Of a stretch of 64,000 nucleotides of DNA, positions 12,025-24,747 are shown in pieces. The notes beneath the pieces were generated by a model. It ran no database searches, was not told the origin of the DNA, and worked only from the letters and a program-made list of their open reading frames with translations. The first letter of the stretch is position 1. The number at the start of each line of letters is the position of its first letter. Source of the DNA: Polytrichum commune (taxonomy: Eukaryota; Streptophyta; Polytrichopsida; Polytrichales; Polytrichaceae); assembly GCA_950295325.1 (NCBI GenBank), contig OX485804.1, positions 18,476,001 through 18,540,000 of the forward strand, written 5' to 3'. The position numbers and the translations under genes were made by a program.

Positions 12025-12256
12025 GGGGATTGTTAAATCGATCACACGGTGGTTGAAACAACCACAGTTGATATGTAAGGTGTCAACTAGGCTCTGACTT
12101 GTCATCCAAGTTGGCCAAGTTTATTAATTCTAACAGAGAGTTGATACCTTGCTTTCTTTGTGTGTGTGATGAAAAATCAAACTTTGACAAGTCATGTGAC
12201 AACACAATGCGTCTATGTGGTGGTTTTAACAACTACATGGTCGATTTAATCATTCC
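12025..12256 (+). mobile_element. MITE-like element, copy 2 (about 232 bp)
   Basis: It starts GGGGATTGTTAAATCG and ends CGATTTAATCATTCC, so it has its own imperfect terminal inverted repeats. It is homologous over its full length to 11282-11515 in the opposite orientation. It is non-coding. Confidence 0.65.
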
Positions 12257-12928
12257 TTTTTTATGGTATATTTGACCCTGGATATTGAAATTAGTGTCAA
12301 ACATTATAATTAGTGGGAAATTAGTCTAATGAGATTAAGTGGGGGTGTATCAACCATAACCTACGAGAGGTAGGTTTTTACATGACCTCCTTAGGACATT
12401 AATGGTATGAATCTATGTTGGATAAGAGGGGATCATTGTATACAAGTGTATCTCTCATTTCAAACAAATCTTGTATATTTCGTTTCAATTGTGTCTCACT
12501 AGACTAAGTTGGGCTCTTTTGAAGTTGATTTCATGTTGGATTATCCTCTCATTTTCAAAAAGCTTTTGACCCATCAATAATTTTAGGGCATTCTTGTTGA
12601 ATGAATGAGAGAATCTACGCTTGTGTGCACTTATTCCTTCTCTTGGCTTCATGTTGTGTCTGCATCAACTTGTCCATGGGGAAGGTGAAAATGCAATGAA
12701 CTACATTATCTATGGTTTCTAGTATCACCAACCTTATTGTGTCACTTACCCTATTACAACTCATGAGACCTAGGCCTAGTTACGCAATGGTCAACAACTT
12801 TTTACATATCTAGAAAAGCACCTAGAGCTTTACACCCACACTACAAATTTAGTATGGCCCACATTAATTCCATTCACAAATGCTTATGCACTCAAACTAA
12901 AAAGACAACTTAGTAAACTACACCAGTT

Positions 12929-13272
12929 CTCGGGGGGGGGTAGTCATTGGTTGGAGTAGCAATATACGTGCGAACAAACGATAGGGTATTTTAAAAACAT
13001 GGGGGAAAAAAATTATAAATGAACTTAAGAGTAATATAGGGTATCAAAAATGGCATTGGACATCTTTAAAGTACTATAGGGTATGGAATAATAGATAATT
13101 TGGAATTATAAGTAATGCAAGCCATTTTTCTATTAACCCAAAGTAGAAATCTACATAATGATAGCATGTGAAAAAAAAAAGAGAATTGAAAGTAATACCC
13201 CCCTATAAAATAGTGGTTGTTCGCACCTATATCCTTAACTTTTTAACACACCGCCCCCCCCCCCCCCCCGAG
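12929..13272. mobile_element. MITE with poly-G/poly-C termini, possibly hAT-like
   Basis: The ends are CTCGGGGGGGG and CCCCCCCCGAG. A second inverted stretch lies inside the ends (ATATACGTGCGAACAA, against the reverse complement of TTGTTCGCACCTATAT). The flanks are CACCAGTT at 12921-12928 and TACCAGTT at 13273-13280, an 8-bp duplication with one mismatch. That length suits the hAT superfamily, although the G-rich terminus is not typical. The interior is AT-rich and non-coding. Confidence 0.6.
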
Positions 13273-13589
13273 TACCAGTTATCCCAACGAGTGTGTGTTA
13301 TCGTTCGAAGTCACGCAGTGCTATATAACTATTCAATAAAGAATGCAACATTTCACCAAGCAAAAGCATTTATATTCTATCTATAATGTCTGAACAACCT
13401 AATAAACTTTCATGAGTAAAAATTGAACTCCCAAATAAGTCGCTATGGCACTGCTAGTAGCACGCACTAATTGGGACAATCAGTGTAGCGATAAGGCCAC
13501 GTGATCCCTGTACAATAGTGGTATCTCCAACAAATCAACAGTGCACCAGATCCCTGGTGAGGTAACGTAAAAATGGGGCCTTCTGACAT

Positions 13590-13912
13590 GCTTCCCGGGC
13601 TTTTACCCTCCCCCAAATTTACCCTCGTCTAAGTAAAACCTGCTCTGTGTTTGTTTATCCGTCTAATCGCTTGTGGTAGATCCGTTTTTTACCAGCCCCT
13701 GAGCCCCCCAAACTGCAGTCAGGAGCCCAGACTAACTTACAAGTAAGTAAGCTAACAAAACACTTACACTGATTACCCCAACCTTTTACCTTCCCCAAAT
13801 TACCCTAATCTACGTGCTGACCTGCGTTTGTTTATCTGCCTAATCACGTGTCGGGTGTGGGTTACGTTTTACCAGCCCCCAAAATTTCAGTCAGGCCTAT
13901 GGTAAGCAGTCT
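13590..13912. repeat. Imperfect tandem duplication, about 180-bp period
   Basis: Two blocks share TTTACC-CCCCAAAT, TGTTTGTTTATC-GTCTAATC and TTTTACCAGCCCC in the same order (about 13595-13730 and 13780-13905). No coding potential is seen. Confidence 0.6.
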
Positions 13913-13913
13913 T

Positions 13914-14445
13914 AGAAGTTAATCAAGTTAAGTTATACGGAGAGGGCCGCGTTTACACCCGGAAAATTCTAAGCTGAGGGCCCTTGAGAATCGTACCAAG
14001 GGTCCCGGGCTAGATCACATTTTCATTCTGTTGGGCATCGCCTCTCCCATGCTTTCTTCACTGCCCGGTTTTCTCCATGTTTCCTACCCGCACCTACGTG
14101 GGAATTCTTCCTCGTTGGGAACCAATGTGACAATAAAATTACATCAAAATTACGAATATCCTGATACAACATCCCAGATGATCAGAAGTTAATCAAGTTA
14201 TACGGAAAGGGCTACATTTACACCCGGAGGTTCTAAGCTGAGGGCCCTTGAGAATCGTCCCAAAGGTCCCGGGCTAGATCACATCTTCATTGGGCTTGGC
14301 CCCGCCCCTCCCATGCCTCCTTCATTGTCCGGTCTTCCCCAGGCTCCCTGCCCGCACCTGCGTGGGAACTCGTCCTCGCTGGGAACCAATGTGACAATAA
14401 AATCACACCAAAATTACCAATATCCTTATATCAATTGGGATGTTG
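13914..14445. repeat. Two direct copies of a 270-bp GC-richer repeat
   Basis: AGAAGTTAATCAAGTTA starts at 13914 and again at 14184. Both copies continue through ACACCCGGA, GCTGAGGGCCCTTGAGAATC, GGTCCCGGGCTAGATCACAT and AACCAATGTGACAATAAAA. The period is 270 bp. Confidence 0.9.
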
Positions 14446-14603
14446 TATAAGGATATTGGTAATTTTGATGTGATTTTATTGTCACATTGGTTCTCAATGA
14501 GGTGGAGTTCCCACGCAGGTGCGGGCAGGGAGTATGGGGAAGACCATGCAGTGAAGGAGGCATGGGAGGGGTGGGCCCAGCTAAATGAAGATGTGATCTA
14601 GCC
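14270..14603. repeat. Long inverted repeat (arms about 160 bp), foldback element
   Basis: The second direct copy (14270-14436) is followed at once by an inverted third copy (about 14446-14603). The centre is near 14440. Landmarks in the inverted arm include ATTGGTAATTTTGATGTGAT, CCCACGCAGGTGCGGGCAGG and GAAGATGTGATCTAGCC. The transcript would form a long near-perfect hairpin, as in foldback transposons or miRNA-generating MITEs. Confidence 0.88.
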
Positions 14604-17600
14604 AGAGGCGTCCCAAGGCCATGCCATGGGAAATAGAAATCTAGTTTTGCAATTGACATGCCCTCAAGCTTAGTGTGAAATGAAAGTTTAGGGACCGCAA
14701 GACAATCCAAATAGGAGATAGTCCAAGATCCCACCACGATGATATAATATTTCTAAGAGACAACTGCAATTTAATTGCCTTGCCATGGCCCCTGGTTTTG
14801 CATAGACCCATTTTTTCTTTTGATGGGCTTTAATGCAATATTTGGCAGACCATCAAACATTATCCACTTGGTGCCATGTAAGACTCCATGTAGATTTTTC
14901 ATCCATTTGAATTTTCTTGGGTCCCTCACGCCCTCATAGTCTACAGTGTTTTGTCTAGTTAGTGTGGGTGGGAAATTAGCGTGGCCCACATTAATTTCTT
15001 AGTACTTGCCTTGGTTAGCATCATTCTGGATGAAATTGGCACAATCATCCCAAAAACTTCATCCACATACATTAGGGTTCTTTGTGGTGCGCTATCGGAC
15101 AAAAATTAGGTTTGAGCATAGACATGGTTTGAGCACAAATTGTAATGTCCATCTTTTCTTTGTTGCCAAGCTTAATGGAGGAGGAGGAGCGGGAGGAGCA
15201 GGAGCCGTTGTAGACCGACCGAAGTAAGTAGGTATGTATCTTTAGTGTTATACTTTTGGTCTTTCAACTCATCTTTGTTGTTAGGTTGCACTTGTAATTT
15301 TGGTCTTTGATAGATAAGAAGGTTGGTTGTTGGGTTGTCCATTGGAATCTTACAAGTTACAAGATTTTGGTTATCAACATTTTACATCTTTGATTTTCTA
15401 GCATTTCTTGCGGATGTACATGTTTGATTGAGGACAATTGCAAAACACAATTGGATGAACTTTTGAATTTTCATCCAAATATGCAAACAAAGAACCATAC
15501 TAATTTTTCACATTGGAAATTATAGTAGGCCACTTCAAAATATAATAAAATAATAATAATGTGGCCCACACTAATTAGACAAAATAGTGTAGCTGTAAAA
15601 TGAACTTGGACCATCTCCAGTTTTTCAATCAATCACATAATTTGTATTTCATAGGTCAAGGGCCTTCATGCTCTAATGTAAAGTGGCATGTAAGATGTTG
15701 AGATAGAGCCACGCAGTAGGACATGCAAGGTAGCAGAACCTTAAATCAAGGAGTTCAAGTAATTGGCATACATGTGGTAGGCATATGAACCGAAAAAAAT
15801 TATTCCCAAGTAGAAGAATAAAAAAAAAGACTAGTTGTATTGCAAACCCCCTCCCCAAAAAATTGAAATAATTACAAATTTTTGAAGTGAAAATTATGTT
15901 GCCACCCAAAACCATTAAGTACATGTGAGAGCTCTTGACCATAATTCACATAGATTGTGTCTTAGAATGTTTAGATTGTTGACCTCCATATTCAATTGGA
16001 GCTAATTATAGTGTTTACTTGGTGGATGTGGTTATCACCATTATGTGACATTTTAATTTAGCATGTCATTCTTTCCACATACAAAGTTTTGTGACACCTA
16101 CTAGATGGAGGGCAAACATGCAAAGGAATATCATATATCTCAAAGTTTTTTTTTCGAGTCAAATTAAATCTAAATTTGAGGTCGAGGCCCCGACTTAGTT
16201 TAGCAGGTTCCCGCTTAAATGAACAAACATACCTAGGAGGGACATCTTATTACCGCATTAACCTCCTTCCCAATCCTCCCCATGCTAGGAGTTGTGAAAC
16301 AAAAATCTCTGTGCACTTGTGAGGTTGGTGGTGAAGCAATCTCTCAACTAGTGATGTCCCTAAAGTTTCCCTAAGTTATAATGTTTGAACATAGGTTCAA
16401 GGGTGGGTAATTAAACAAAGGGAATACATGGCACGGGCCATAAGAATAATGAGCACATAAGACCCACAAACCCTGATTCATTAAAGTTTGTGGCACTCAT
16501 GAACTCTTCTATATTGAAAATTTGTGTTTGGATGGTACATGCCAAGGCTTATAGTTGAGATGAATAACCCAAAAACAAATTTTATAATGAGATTTACTAT
16601 GTGCTCAACATATTTTGACCAATCAAGGTTCAATAGGGGTTCAATAGTCATTATAGTTGGAAATGCTCGTATGATATTTTTCAAGAGAAGAAAAATGTTT
16701 AGTTTCTTATAAAAAAAATTATTCAACTTTCGTTATGAAAATTTGATTTAACATTCTTCTTTATTCACAATACCTAACTAGATGCAATGATTCCTTATCG
16801 TCGTTTTTGAATATGGGTCATGTGAACCTCATTGTTACTACTTAGCATAATGTGTGCCTAGTTAACAAAAGAAGTAAACTTTATAGGGTTTAACAATAGG
16901 TATTTAGAACCATAAAAAAATCCTCAGGGGGATGTATATAAATTATTTAAATGCATAGTGTTAAGCCTACCAAAAACATGGATGAGCCATTACACGAATC
17001 GGAGTCATCATCTTAACATTGACATCACAAACACTCTCTAAGTTTACAAAAAAAAATTTCAAAACACCACCACTGGATTACAAACATCCACACTGAGCAT
17101 AGTGCCAAGAGTCTAACGTTGAATCAAGGTAATGGCCATTACCAAGCTACAGTGGATGCAAGAGAATACAATGTTATATTTTTCTAAATATAGATACATT
17201 GATGTACAATGTGGTATCATCCTTCGATTGGCTTTTGTGGTTTCCTTATTTTGTCGACCTAGCATGCCACCTCTGCATATACCCACTCATGGTAAAACAT
17301 CGATTCATGATAACTATAACTATCTCAAAGTTATTATTATGATAATATTTTTACCCCCCCCCCCCATGGTAAAGCTCATTCCGTCCTTGTAATGCAGATC
17401 GTAGGTTGCTTAGGTCATAGACTTGTCTTTGCGACTAAGAAGCTCCTTCCCTTTATGAATGTGTTGGACCACAGCTTGCAAGAGCTCATTCTTGAGAAAC
17501 TTGAGAAGTTAGTTCAGGGGGTTTGTATTGGATTGTAAGGATTTGAGTTTGTCTCAATATAAGAAATCCAAATGTGTTCTGATATGTTTTCCTAGGATTG

Positions 17601-18555
17601 ATTAAACCATTGCCATTAAAACATCTATTGTAGCTGAAATTCATGATTCGATAATAATTCAAACTATAGCTTGAGTGCAATATGTGTTAAAGTTGTAACA
17701 TGATTGAAGAGTATTTTTATCTCACTTGATATCGTAATTTCATAAATGAAGAAATAATTATGTTTATACGAGCACAATGACAACTGACTCTTGAAAGCAA
17801 ATTCTCTCAATGTTATAATGATTGATGTAAATCAATCTAAGATGGTGGTTTGATGATTAAGGACTAGAATAGGAGATTTTGAAATGCCTAATTGAGTTGT
17901 GTTGAAAGAGGATTTCATTGTTTGTCCTCGTAGCATGCATGAATATAATTTAGTAAGTGCAATGGTCTCAATATTTAAATGAATTAGCTTATGGCTAACA
18001 TGATCAAAGAAGCATAAGAGACATTCAAGAACTGAGAAGACTATGGTCTAACAAATAACTTTTTGAGCCACGAGAGTTTTGTTTTCATGACTTTTGACAG
18101 AGAACAAAATAACGATGAGGAAAACCAAACGATTGGTTGATTGGGAATGTGGTAAGTAGCAAATACCAAGTGGAACATGGATATTAATTTATATCCCTAG
18201 GCTAAGATATAACTTTGAACTAAGAAATGTGTGGTAATGAAATATCTTAGTTGACAACCTAAGGAATAATAATTGAAATGGATCTTTGAATGTTTTATTG
18301 ATGAGAGAATCAGAATATGAAATTGAGCGCCCAATTAAAGAAACTAAATTAATAAATCTTTTTATGAAATGTTAACTTGCATACGTGGTTTGGTTTATTG
18401 TTGTAATTGAGTAACATTATGGTTACTTTGGCCAAGATAAGGTGAAAGACTATTGTTAGACAATATAATTAGATTCATATTTAATTATAGAAGACTAGAA
18501 ATCCTTGAATGAGAACTGCACTACCATTTCAAGTTAAACTAAATCGGCCTCTACT
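14604..18555. other. AT-rich DNA, no gene seen
   Basis: Open frames here are short and lack domain, codon or splice support. C runs near 17346-17366 are simple sequence. Confidence 0.4.
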
Positions 18556-18559
18556 TCTA

Positions 18560-19268
18560 CTTCTAAATCAGCTTGCAATTGTTAAATTTGTTGGTCATAG
18601 GTCGAGTGAGACACGATTATCATTTGCTTCTCCAAGGTGAGTACTCCCTATTGCAGAGCTTTAAGTTTGTGGTGTTTTGCCACCATGAGTTCCTTGTATA
18701 TTTTGGCATGGTTTTCTCTTTCTATGCACATGAGTCGCAACTCCTAGAGATGTTGCTAGAATTGCCCCATCTATGCTACTGCATTGGTCCTTGTTTTGGT
18801 GAGACCTTCGATTGCGGCTTGCAAGTTCTTCAAAACTTCTTCGCTTTCTAGGGTCTCAAGTTCACCAGCAACTTCTCAAGCCGTTTGTGATGCAATGCAT
18901 TCTCCCACGATTTGGGCTAAGGTATGTTTTACCCCTATATTATGTTTTTTTATGATGTCAGTTGTCAAGCTTGTAAGTTTGGGAACTTGGCGAAACAGTT
19001 TGTAAGTAAGGTCTACGAAGGTTCTTCTAAGGAAGAAAGTGAGGATTGGCCCAATAGCAAAAAAAATTATTAAGTTTTTCCTAAGATGCATGAATTTAAT
19101 CCACATTGCACAATCCACAATATAAGCCCAATCAATTTGTATACCATGTCTAGTCATTATAATGACCTCTAGGGTTTGAGTTGTAATAATGTTGCAATGA
19201 AAACAAAAGTATACATCTTTCAAAATACCTGAGATACAGATGAACCATGCGTCATTGCCACTTTGCAA
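18560..19268 (-). pseudogene. Degenerate coding relic, probably a transposon gag-like region
   Basis: On the minus strand a 130-codon open frame (18876-19268) continues past a single stop. The following stretch looks coding, with charged helices such as LETLESEEVLKNLQAAIEG and IEKEKTMPKYTRNSW, broken by further stops. Upstream frames beyond the LTR insertions, at 21334-21431 and at 26968 onward, also look coding on the minus strand, for example LMEPCINTTPIKLTPMYLAK. I infer one old reading frame later split by LTR insertions at 19398 and 21432. A gag-like or plant-specific transposon protein is a guess, and the family is not recognised. Confidence 0.4.
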
Positions 19269-19392
19269 CCTAGCAATGTAATACTATGTTGGATCCTTAT
19301 TTGAGGTGTGTTTTGATTCGTGGATGATTTATGATAGCCAAGGTCATTTATGGCTTGGGTTATTCTCTTTGAAACGGTATACTCTTCAGTTG

Positions 19393-19397
19393 TGTAG
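19393..19397. repeat. Target site duplication TGTAG
   Basis: TGTAG lies directly before the LTR at 19398 and again directly after it at 21329-21333. Confidence 0.85.
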
Positions 19398-21328
19398 TGT
19401 CAGCCATAAACCCCCACCCTTATGCGTCGTAGTCCGGGTGAGAGCCCATGGCTCACATGTATTTGCTTGATGTCACTCAACCCTTAGAATTGAGCTTCCA
19501 TCACTCCAATGACATAAACATTGAACACACAACTTTTATTCAAATGACACAAGGTTACAAGTATTTAGAAATACTCCTTCCTTTGTGGTCAACACCAACA
19601 CAATCAAAAAAATAAACGTCCACATCCACTTTCAAAACTCTAACCTAAAACAACGCCACTTAACTAACTTAAACTATCCTCTAATAGCATTAAGCAACCC
19701 AACTATAGTTGGTTGCCCATGTCATTCATTCACTCCACAAACTAACCTACCCTACCACACCACTAATATCCCCCTTGATGCCTCCCCATCCTCGGATCTT
19801 TGGAATCCCTTGGACCAATTCTCCTCTGGCCCTCCAAAGTTGCCTAGGCACATGCCTCACCACAAGAGCCTCCCAGTAGGTTAAATCACTTCGAATTAAC
19901 CCAGCCCCAACTCTACCAGTGTTGGTGAGTCGACCAGATCTCCCTTCTGTTGCTCCCAGTCTTTGGTGCTACTTGTGAACTCCCATTCTTCGGCATAGGG
20001 ATTCACTCAGTACGTCGGCAGTCCACCCTGTATGAGCTCACCTCGCAATCGATAGCAAGGAAGGAGATGCCTGAAATTTTCACCTTTACCCATTAGGCTC
20101 GTGATTCTTGACCAATGCTAGCTTGAACTCAACTCCCAGTGCTCTCCTTGTCAAAGGGTGTCAATTGTGGGTGTCTGTAGCCCTCGGAGAATAATGATGA
20201 ATGCTCCCAATCGTACATTCTATCACTTGTTGACCAACGCGATGAACTGCAACTCCTCTTGCCGAGCAACCTGTAAGGATCCAAGTCCCACACCGCAACC
20301 AATAGCTTGCCATAGAAGTCCACATATTCTCTCCGAGCTTGCCCCCATTTTAGTGATCCTCCTGATTTTGAAGGCCACATTGATTTCCAGAGTCAAAAAT
20401 CTGTGATGGTTCTACTAGCACCTGCACCCAGATTCAAGTGCACCAATGCCGGAATACTCTCAGCATGAATCTGCTCAGGTGAGGTGAGCTTGTCAATTCT
20501 GCGATGTAAGCTCGTGTTGCAAGCTGCCACTCCCTCACTACCAGTACTTTGGTCACTTGATCCATTTATGCGGATTCATCCCATGCCCATTTATTGCCCT
20601 TGACAGCCGGAAAATGTGCTTCGTCCAACTCCAGCGTAGACGCCCTTCCTGAGTTGCGATTTGTCCTCTTCGCTCCAAGCATTCACTAGTCAGCTTCATC
20701 CTGCCTCCTCTTGCTCGCACGACACACCCTTCCTTCCCACAATCTGATACCATTCCCTCAGAGGTATGTGCCTCAATCCCACATTATCTCACCTCACTGA
20801 AAACACTTCAGCTCCGGGAACCCAGTCTCCAGTAGATCCCATTCGGTGACCAACACACTAAGACTACTGCATTATGCCCCCCTCCAGCGTACATAAGCAC
20901 CAAAAGTTCAACATTTTGGCAGGGCTTCGCCCTTCCTACCACAACTCTATTCTGCTCCATTTTGAGAGAGAAAAATGAGAGAGGAGGCCCCTAGACTTGT
21001 TGGACCCCTCTTTTGGGCTCCCCGGAAATTCAGTAACCACCCTATCTGAAGACCGACCCCCTTCCCTAAACTAACTAAGCTCAAGCCTAAAACGAACAAT
21101 AAAACTTGGCCTAAGCCATAACTCTCAAGCTAAACTAAACCTAGATCTTAATTCCCCGTAACTCTAAGCTCTCCTTACCTATTAATCAATTCCCAACTAA
21201 TTCTTACATGTTCCAATTCAAAATCACACCTACATGAACACTTACACTTACCACGAACATTAAATCAAAACCTCACTCTTAATAAGTTAAAGATTAAGAA
21301 CACATGTGGGCACCAATTTGGGCTCACA
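19398..21328 (-). mobile_element. Solo LTR, 1,931 bp, minus orientation
   Basis: On the plus strand it runs from TGTCAGCC to TTTGGGCTCACA, the inverse of the family's TGTGAGCCCAAA...TGACA form. It is flanked by the perfect 5-bp duplication TGTAG. Near the left edge is the family mark GCGTCGTAGTCCGGGTG, shared with 21432 and 24748. No internal retrotransposon genes accompany it, so it is a solo LTR formed by recombination. ORFs inside (for example 20129-20380) are incidental. Confidence 0.85.
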
Positions 21329-22605
21329 TGTAGGTTGAAGACCTTGGCTAGGTACATTGGTGTCAATTTGATGGGAGTTGTGTTGATGCACGGTTCCATT
21401 AAGGTGTTTTTTTTGTTGTTGGCAAGGTCTTTGTCAACCTCAAACCCCCACCCTTGTGCGTCGTAGTCCGGGTGGGAGCCTAAGACTCACATACGTTTGA
21501 GTAACCTCACTTCACCCTTTGACCAATGCTACCAATGCACTGACAAAATAAATAATACCCACAATTTACTCGATAGAGAGAAGGTCACAACAATTGTGAG
21601 TGCTCTTCCAACTTTGGAGCCTCATACACATCCTCCCTCATTCAGCTTTCCACAATCCACAATAAAAACCACAATTCTACCCTAAGTCCCACCCTAAGCA
21701 TGGATGTGGGCCAATAGGTCTTAAAACATGTGACTTGGCCACCCTCCCTACCACTAATCCACTACTTAATTCCCTTCAACCCACTACACTTCCCACACAT
21801 CCTACCCCTATGCCCTTCCTTCCACGGCCATGCCCAAAATGGCATTGAGTGGTCACCTCAGTGTCTACTGCTTCCTAGATCAGCTATCCCCTTGCACACC
21901 ACAGTGTGAGCCCAAAAGGGTGCCCACATTTAGTCTTAGACCCTTGAAACGTTAGTTGATGCACTTTGAAGTAGCATGTTACTTCACAAAAATATAAAAA
22001 GAGTGAAATGTTAGTCTTAGAAGTACCATGTTGTAAGAGGCTAGGATGTGAGTTGTTATTGTGTTTTTACCTTCGGAAGGATTTGAGTGAATGAGGATAG
22101 GTAAGGAGAACTTGGATTGAGTAGTTAGTGAGTAGGCTAGTACAAATGGATGGAGACAACCAAAGTGACTCAAGAGGCAAGTGCATTCGAATTGGGATGA
22201 ATGGAGGATCACATGGAGCGCACAAGTGGACCACCTCATCATGGCCACTTAATGGGGAAGGCCCAAGGAAAAATGCAAGGTGGAGGATAAGCAAATTCTC
22301 AAAGCACCAATCAAATCACGAGTTAAGCATCGTGGTTTGAATTAAGTGGTGAGCGACGATTTGGGAAAGTAAGGGGAGAAAGTTATGGCGGCGGAAAGCG
22401 AAGGAGGCTAAGTTTGGGTTGAAGCATCCCAAGTTTGGTAAAGTGTGGTAGGTAGAAAGCCAAGGCTAGTTAAATGTTCGAATTAGGATCCTTGTTGATC
22501 ATTTGAGGGAGGAAGGCTTAGAAGATAGGATTGGCGCCTACTAAGTAGGAGGAAATCTCAAGGGCTTATCGTGAGCCTTGAGGGTGCTCACCCCCTCAAG
22601 CTTAC

Positions 22606-22612
22606 TATATAA
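22606..22612 (+). promoter_or_regulatory. Probable LTR TATA box
   Basis: TATATAA lies about 700 bp into the plus-strand LTR and is followed by a pyrimidine-rich stretch. This is the expected place and context for the U3/R promoter of a plant LTR. It also fixes the LTR orientation. Confidence 0.55.
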
Positions 22613-23120
22613 TCCCTCATTCTTCCCTCACTCATCCTCTCTTTCCTTTGTGCTCCAAGGCACCCCACGAGTTATAAGTGTGGGTGTGGGAAGCCATATT
22701 GGAGCACATGTGTGTGCTTAGTTTTTAGTTTGAGAGCCAAGGCTTGTTAGCCTTGAAGAGGGCTTGACCTCTTGGTAGAATTAGTGTTGACGTGAAGGAT
22801 TTTAAAGTTAATTCATGATTCCAATTTGTGGTACTTTAAGTTCATGTTTTGAATACACGTGGTTGCAAGTTCCATGTTTAAGAGTTGAGCACTTGATGTT
22901 GTGATGAGTGCAAAAATATACTTGTGTGGATTAGTTAGTCTTAGTGAAGTTAGGAAATTCTCTCTCCCCCTCTCCTCTCTAGGATTTTAGGATTTTAGGA
23001 TTAGAGAAGAATTGTGTGATTAGAAAGGGGTTGTTAGTAGAATTAGGGAAATTAGGTAGGAAGATTAGTTAAGGGCTTGAATAATTAGTGAGGTAGTTGG
23101 GGATTACAACTACAAAGTTG

Positions 23121-23370
23121 TGGGTTCATGAAGGAGCTGGGTTTATGAAGGAGCTGGGTTTGTTTAGTTAGAAAGTAAAGAGCTGGGTTTATGAAGGAGC
23201 TGGGTTTGTTTAGTTAGAAGCTAAGGAGCTGGGTTCATGAAGGAGCTGGGTTTATGAAGGAGCTGGGTTTGTTTAGTTAGAAGCTAAGAAGCTGGGTTTA
23301 TGAAGGAGCTGGGTTTATGAAGGAGCTAGGTTTATGTAATTAGAAAGTAAAGAGATGGGTTCATGAAGGA
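23121..23370 (+). repeat. Tandem array inside the plus-strand LTR
   Basis: Units of about 17 bp (GAAGGAGCTGGGTTTAT) are combined into higher-order units ending GTTTAGTTAGAAGCTAAG, repeated with small changes. The array begins about 160 bp after the CT-rich tract. Confidence 0.88.
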
Positions 23371-24747
23371 GCTTAGTAGATAGCCTACCTAATTAGCTCA
23401 TAGACAAGTAGTTAGTTACATTATGCTAGTTAGTGTTATGTGTGGCTTTCACAAGTAAATGTATTTGAGATTGACTATAGAGAATAGTGTTTTTTTAACA
23501 CTTGCATCCTCTCTTTAAAAATAAACCACGTGCACAAATTAATGGAGAATGTGGAGCACTCTCGCGATGGCAAGACAAAGGAAGCAAAGACCAAAGGTGC
23601 GAGGGAGAGATTGACATAAGTCACATAAGTATTTCTTAATACTTAAAGGCTTATGTACGGTATGGAGACACCAAGTGAGACCTCTTATAGTAGCGATACG
23701 GAATACACAAGTGATAGTTCAAGTGGTAGTATAGAGTCAACGGCACGGACTCCATTTAGGAGAGGGATATCCTTAAGGGCTTGTGTAGCTAAAGCGGCCG
23801 GATGGACGTTAGAAGCAAACAAAGACAAAATAGCACCCGAGCATAAGGAGGTTAAAATAACATAGTTAACTTGTGCATTCTCCACATACGTATTGAAATC
23901 GTACATTGAGTTGTTAAAAGTGAAATTCCAGTTAAATCCAAGACTACTTGAAGGGTGAACCTTGCACTATGGACTCATCCAAGTCCAAATCCAATACCGC
24001 GGAGGAATGTGAGCCCAAACCCACTACTCGGACTACGGACGCTTAAGGGTGGGGGATTTGGCCTCACACACAGCCACCCATCCTGATGGTTGTTGCGTCC
24101 TGTTCAATCCCAGCAACTGCTGAGCGTCTACCCTAGTCCCAGTCTTTGTTGCCGACTGCAGCCTCAAGGCCCACCCTCCAACTTCGAGGATCTTGGCCCT
24201 CACAGTTGCTGCAGTTTCTACAACCCAACTCAAAGTTCCGTGAGTCCCCTAGACAATCCCCTATTTCTCCTCCTTGCAGATGCCGCGCCTGGCCTCTTAG
24301 TGCTCAAATTCAATCATCCTTCCAAGGCTGCTCGTCATGATATTGAATCTCAACACCCCTCCCCTACATTGTGTGAGACCCGGGCAATTACCTCTTTTCT
24401 GAATGGATGCTTCAAGCAATCCCAAGGCTGCGGCTGCGGCCTTGATGCGGCCATAGCTTGCTGCGGTCACCTAGCAATTCCAAGGTTGGCCCCTCGGAGA
24501 TTTTGACACGCCTTGTCCCTGATTAAACTGATTCCTACAGCAATGCAAAGGCAACCCAGGCTGGGAATTGTGTTTGCTGGTCTCTACCCACATTCGACCT
24601 GCTCCAGCCTTTTTGAATCCAGTAGCCACTCTTGCCCAATCTAACTCCCATTTTCCACCTTTCCACGTTGAAGTGAGCCTGATTTGCCCCTAATTGATTG
24701 GGTTTTGCCCATTCCGGGCTAACCAGCTTGGATTAGCCGAATCATGG

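Larger units (their letters stand above)
21905..24068 (+). mobile_element. Nested solo LTR, 2,164 bp, plus orientation
   Basis: It starts TGTGAGCCCAAAAGGGTGCCC and ends TTTGGCCTCACA. It is flanked by perfect CACAG duplications at 21900-21904 and 24069-24073. The family mark appears inverted near the right end (CGGACTACGGACGCTTAAGG). It contains a TATA box at 22606, a CT-rich tract near 22965 and a tandem array at 23121-23370. It sits inside the outer LTR in the opposite orientation. The 70-codon ORF at 23653 is incidental. Confidence 0.88.

Noticed and set aside
11282-12256. Single Mutator-like element with long terminal inverted repeats
   Set aside because: Each arm is itself a complete unit with its own inverted ends, so two MITE insertions explain it better. 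No 9-bp duplication was found.
24090-24506. 138-codon plus-strand ORF with Pro/Ser-rich peptide
   Set aside because: It lies within the outer LTR between the two nested LTRs and has no family signature. It is open by chance in GC-richer LTR DNA.
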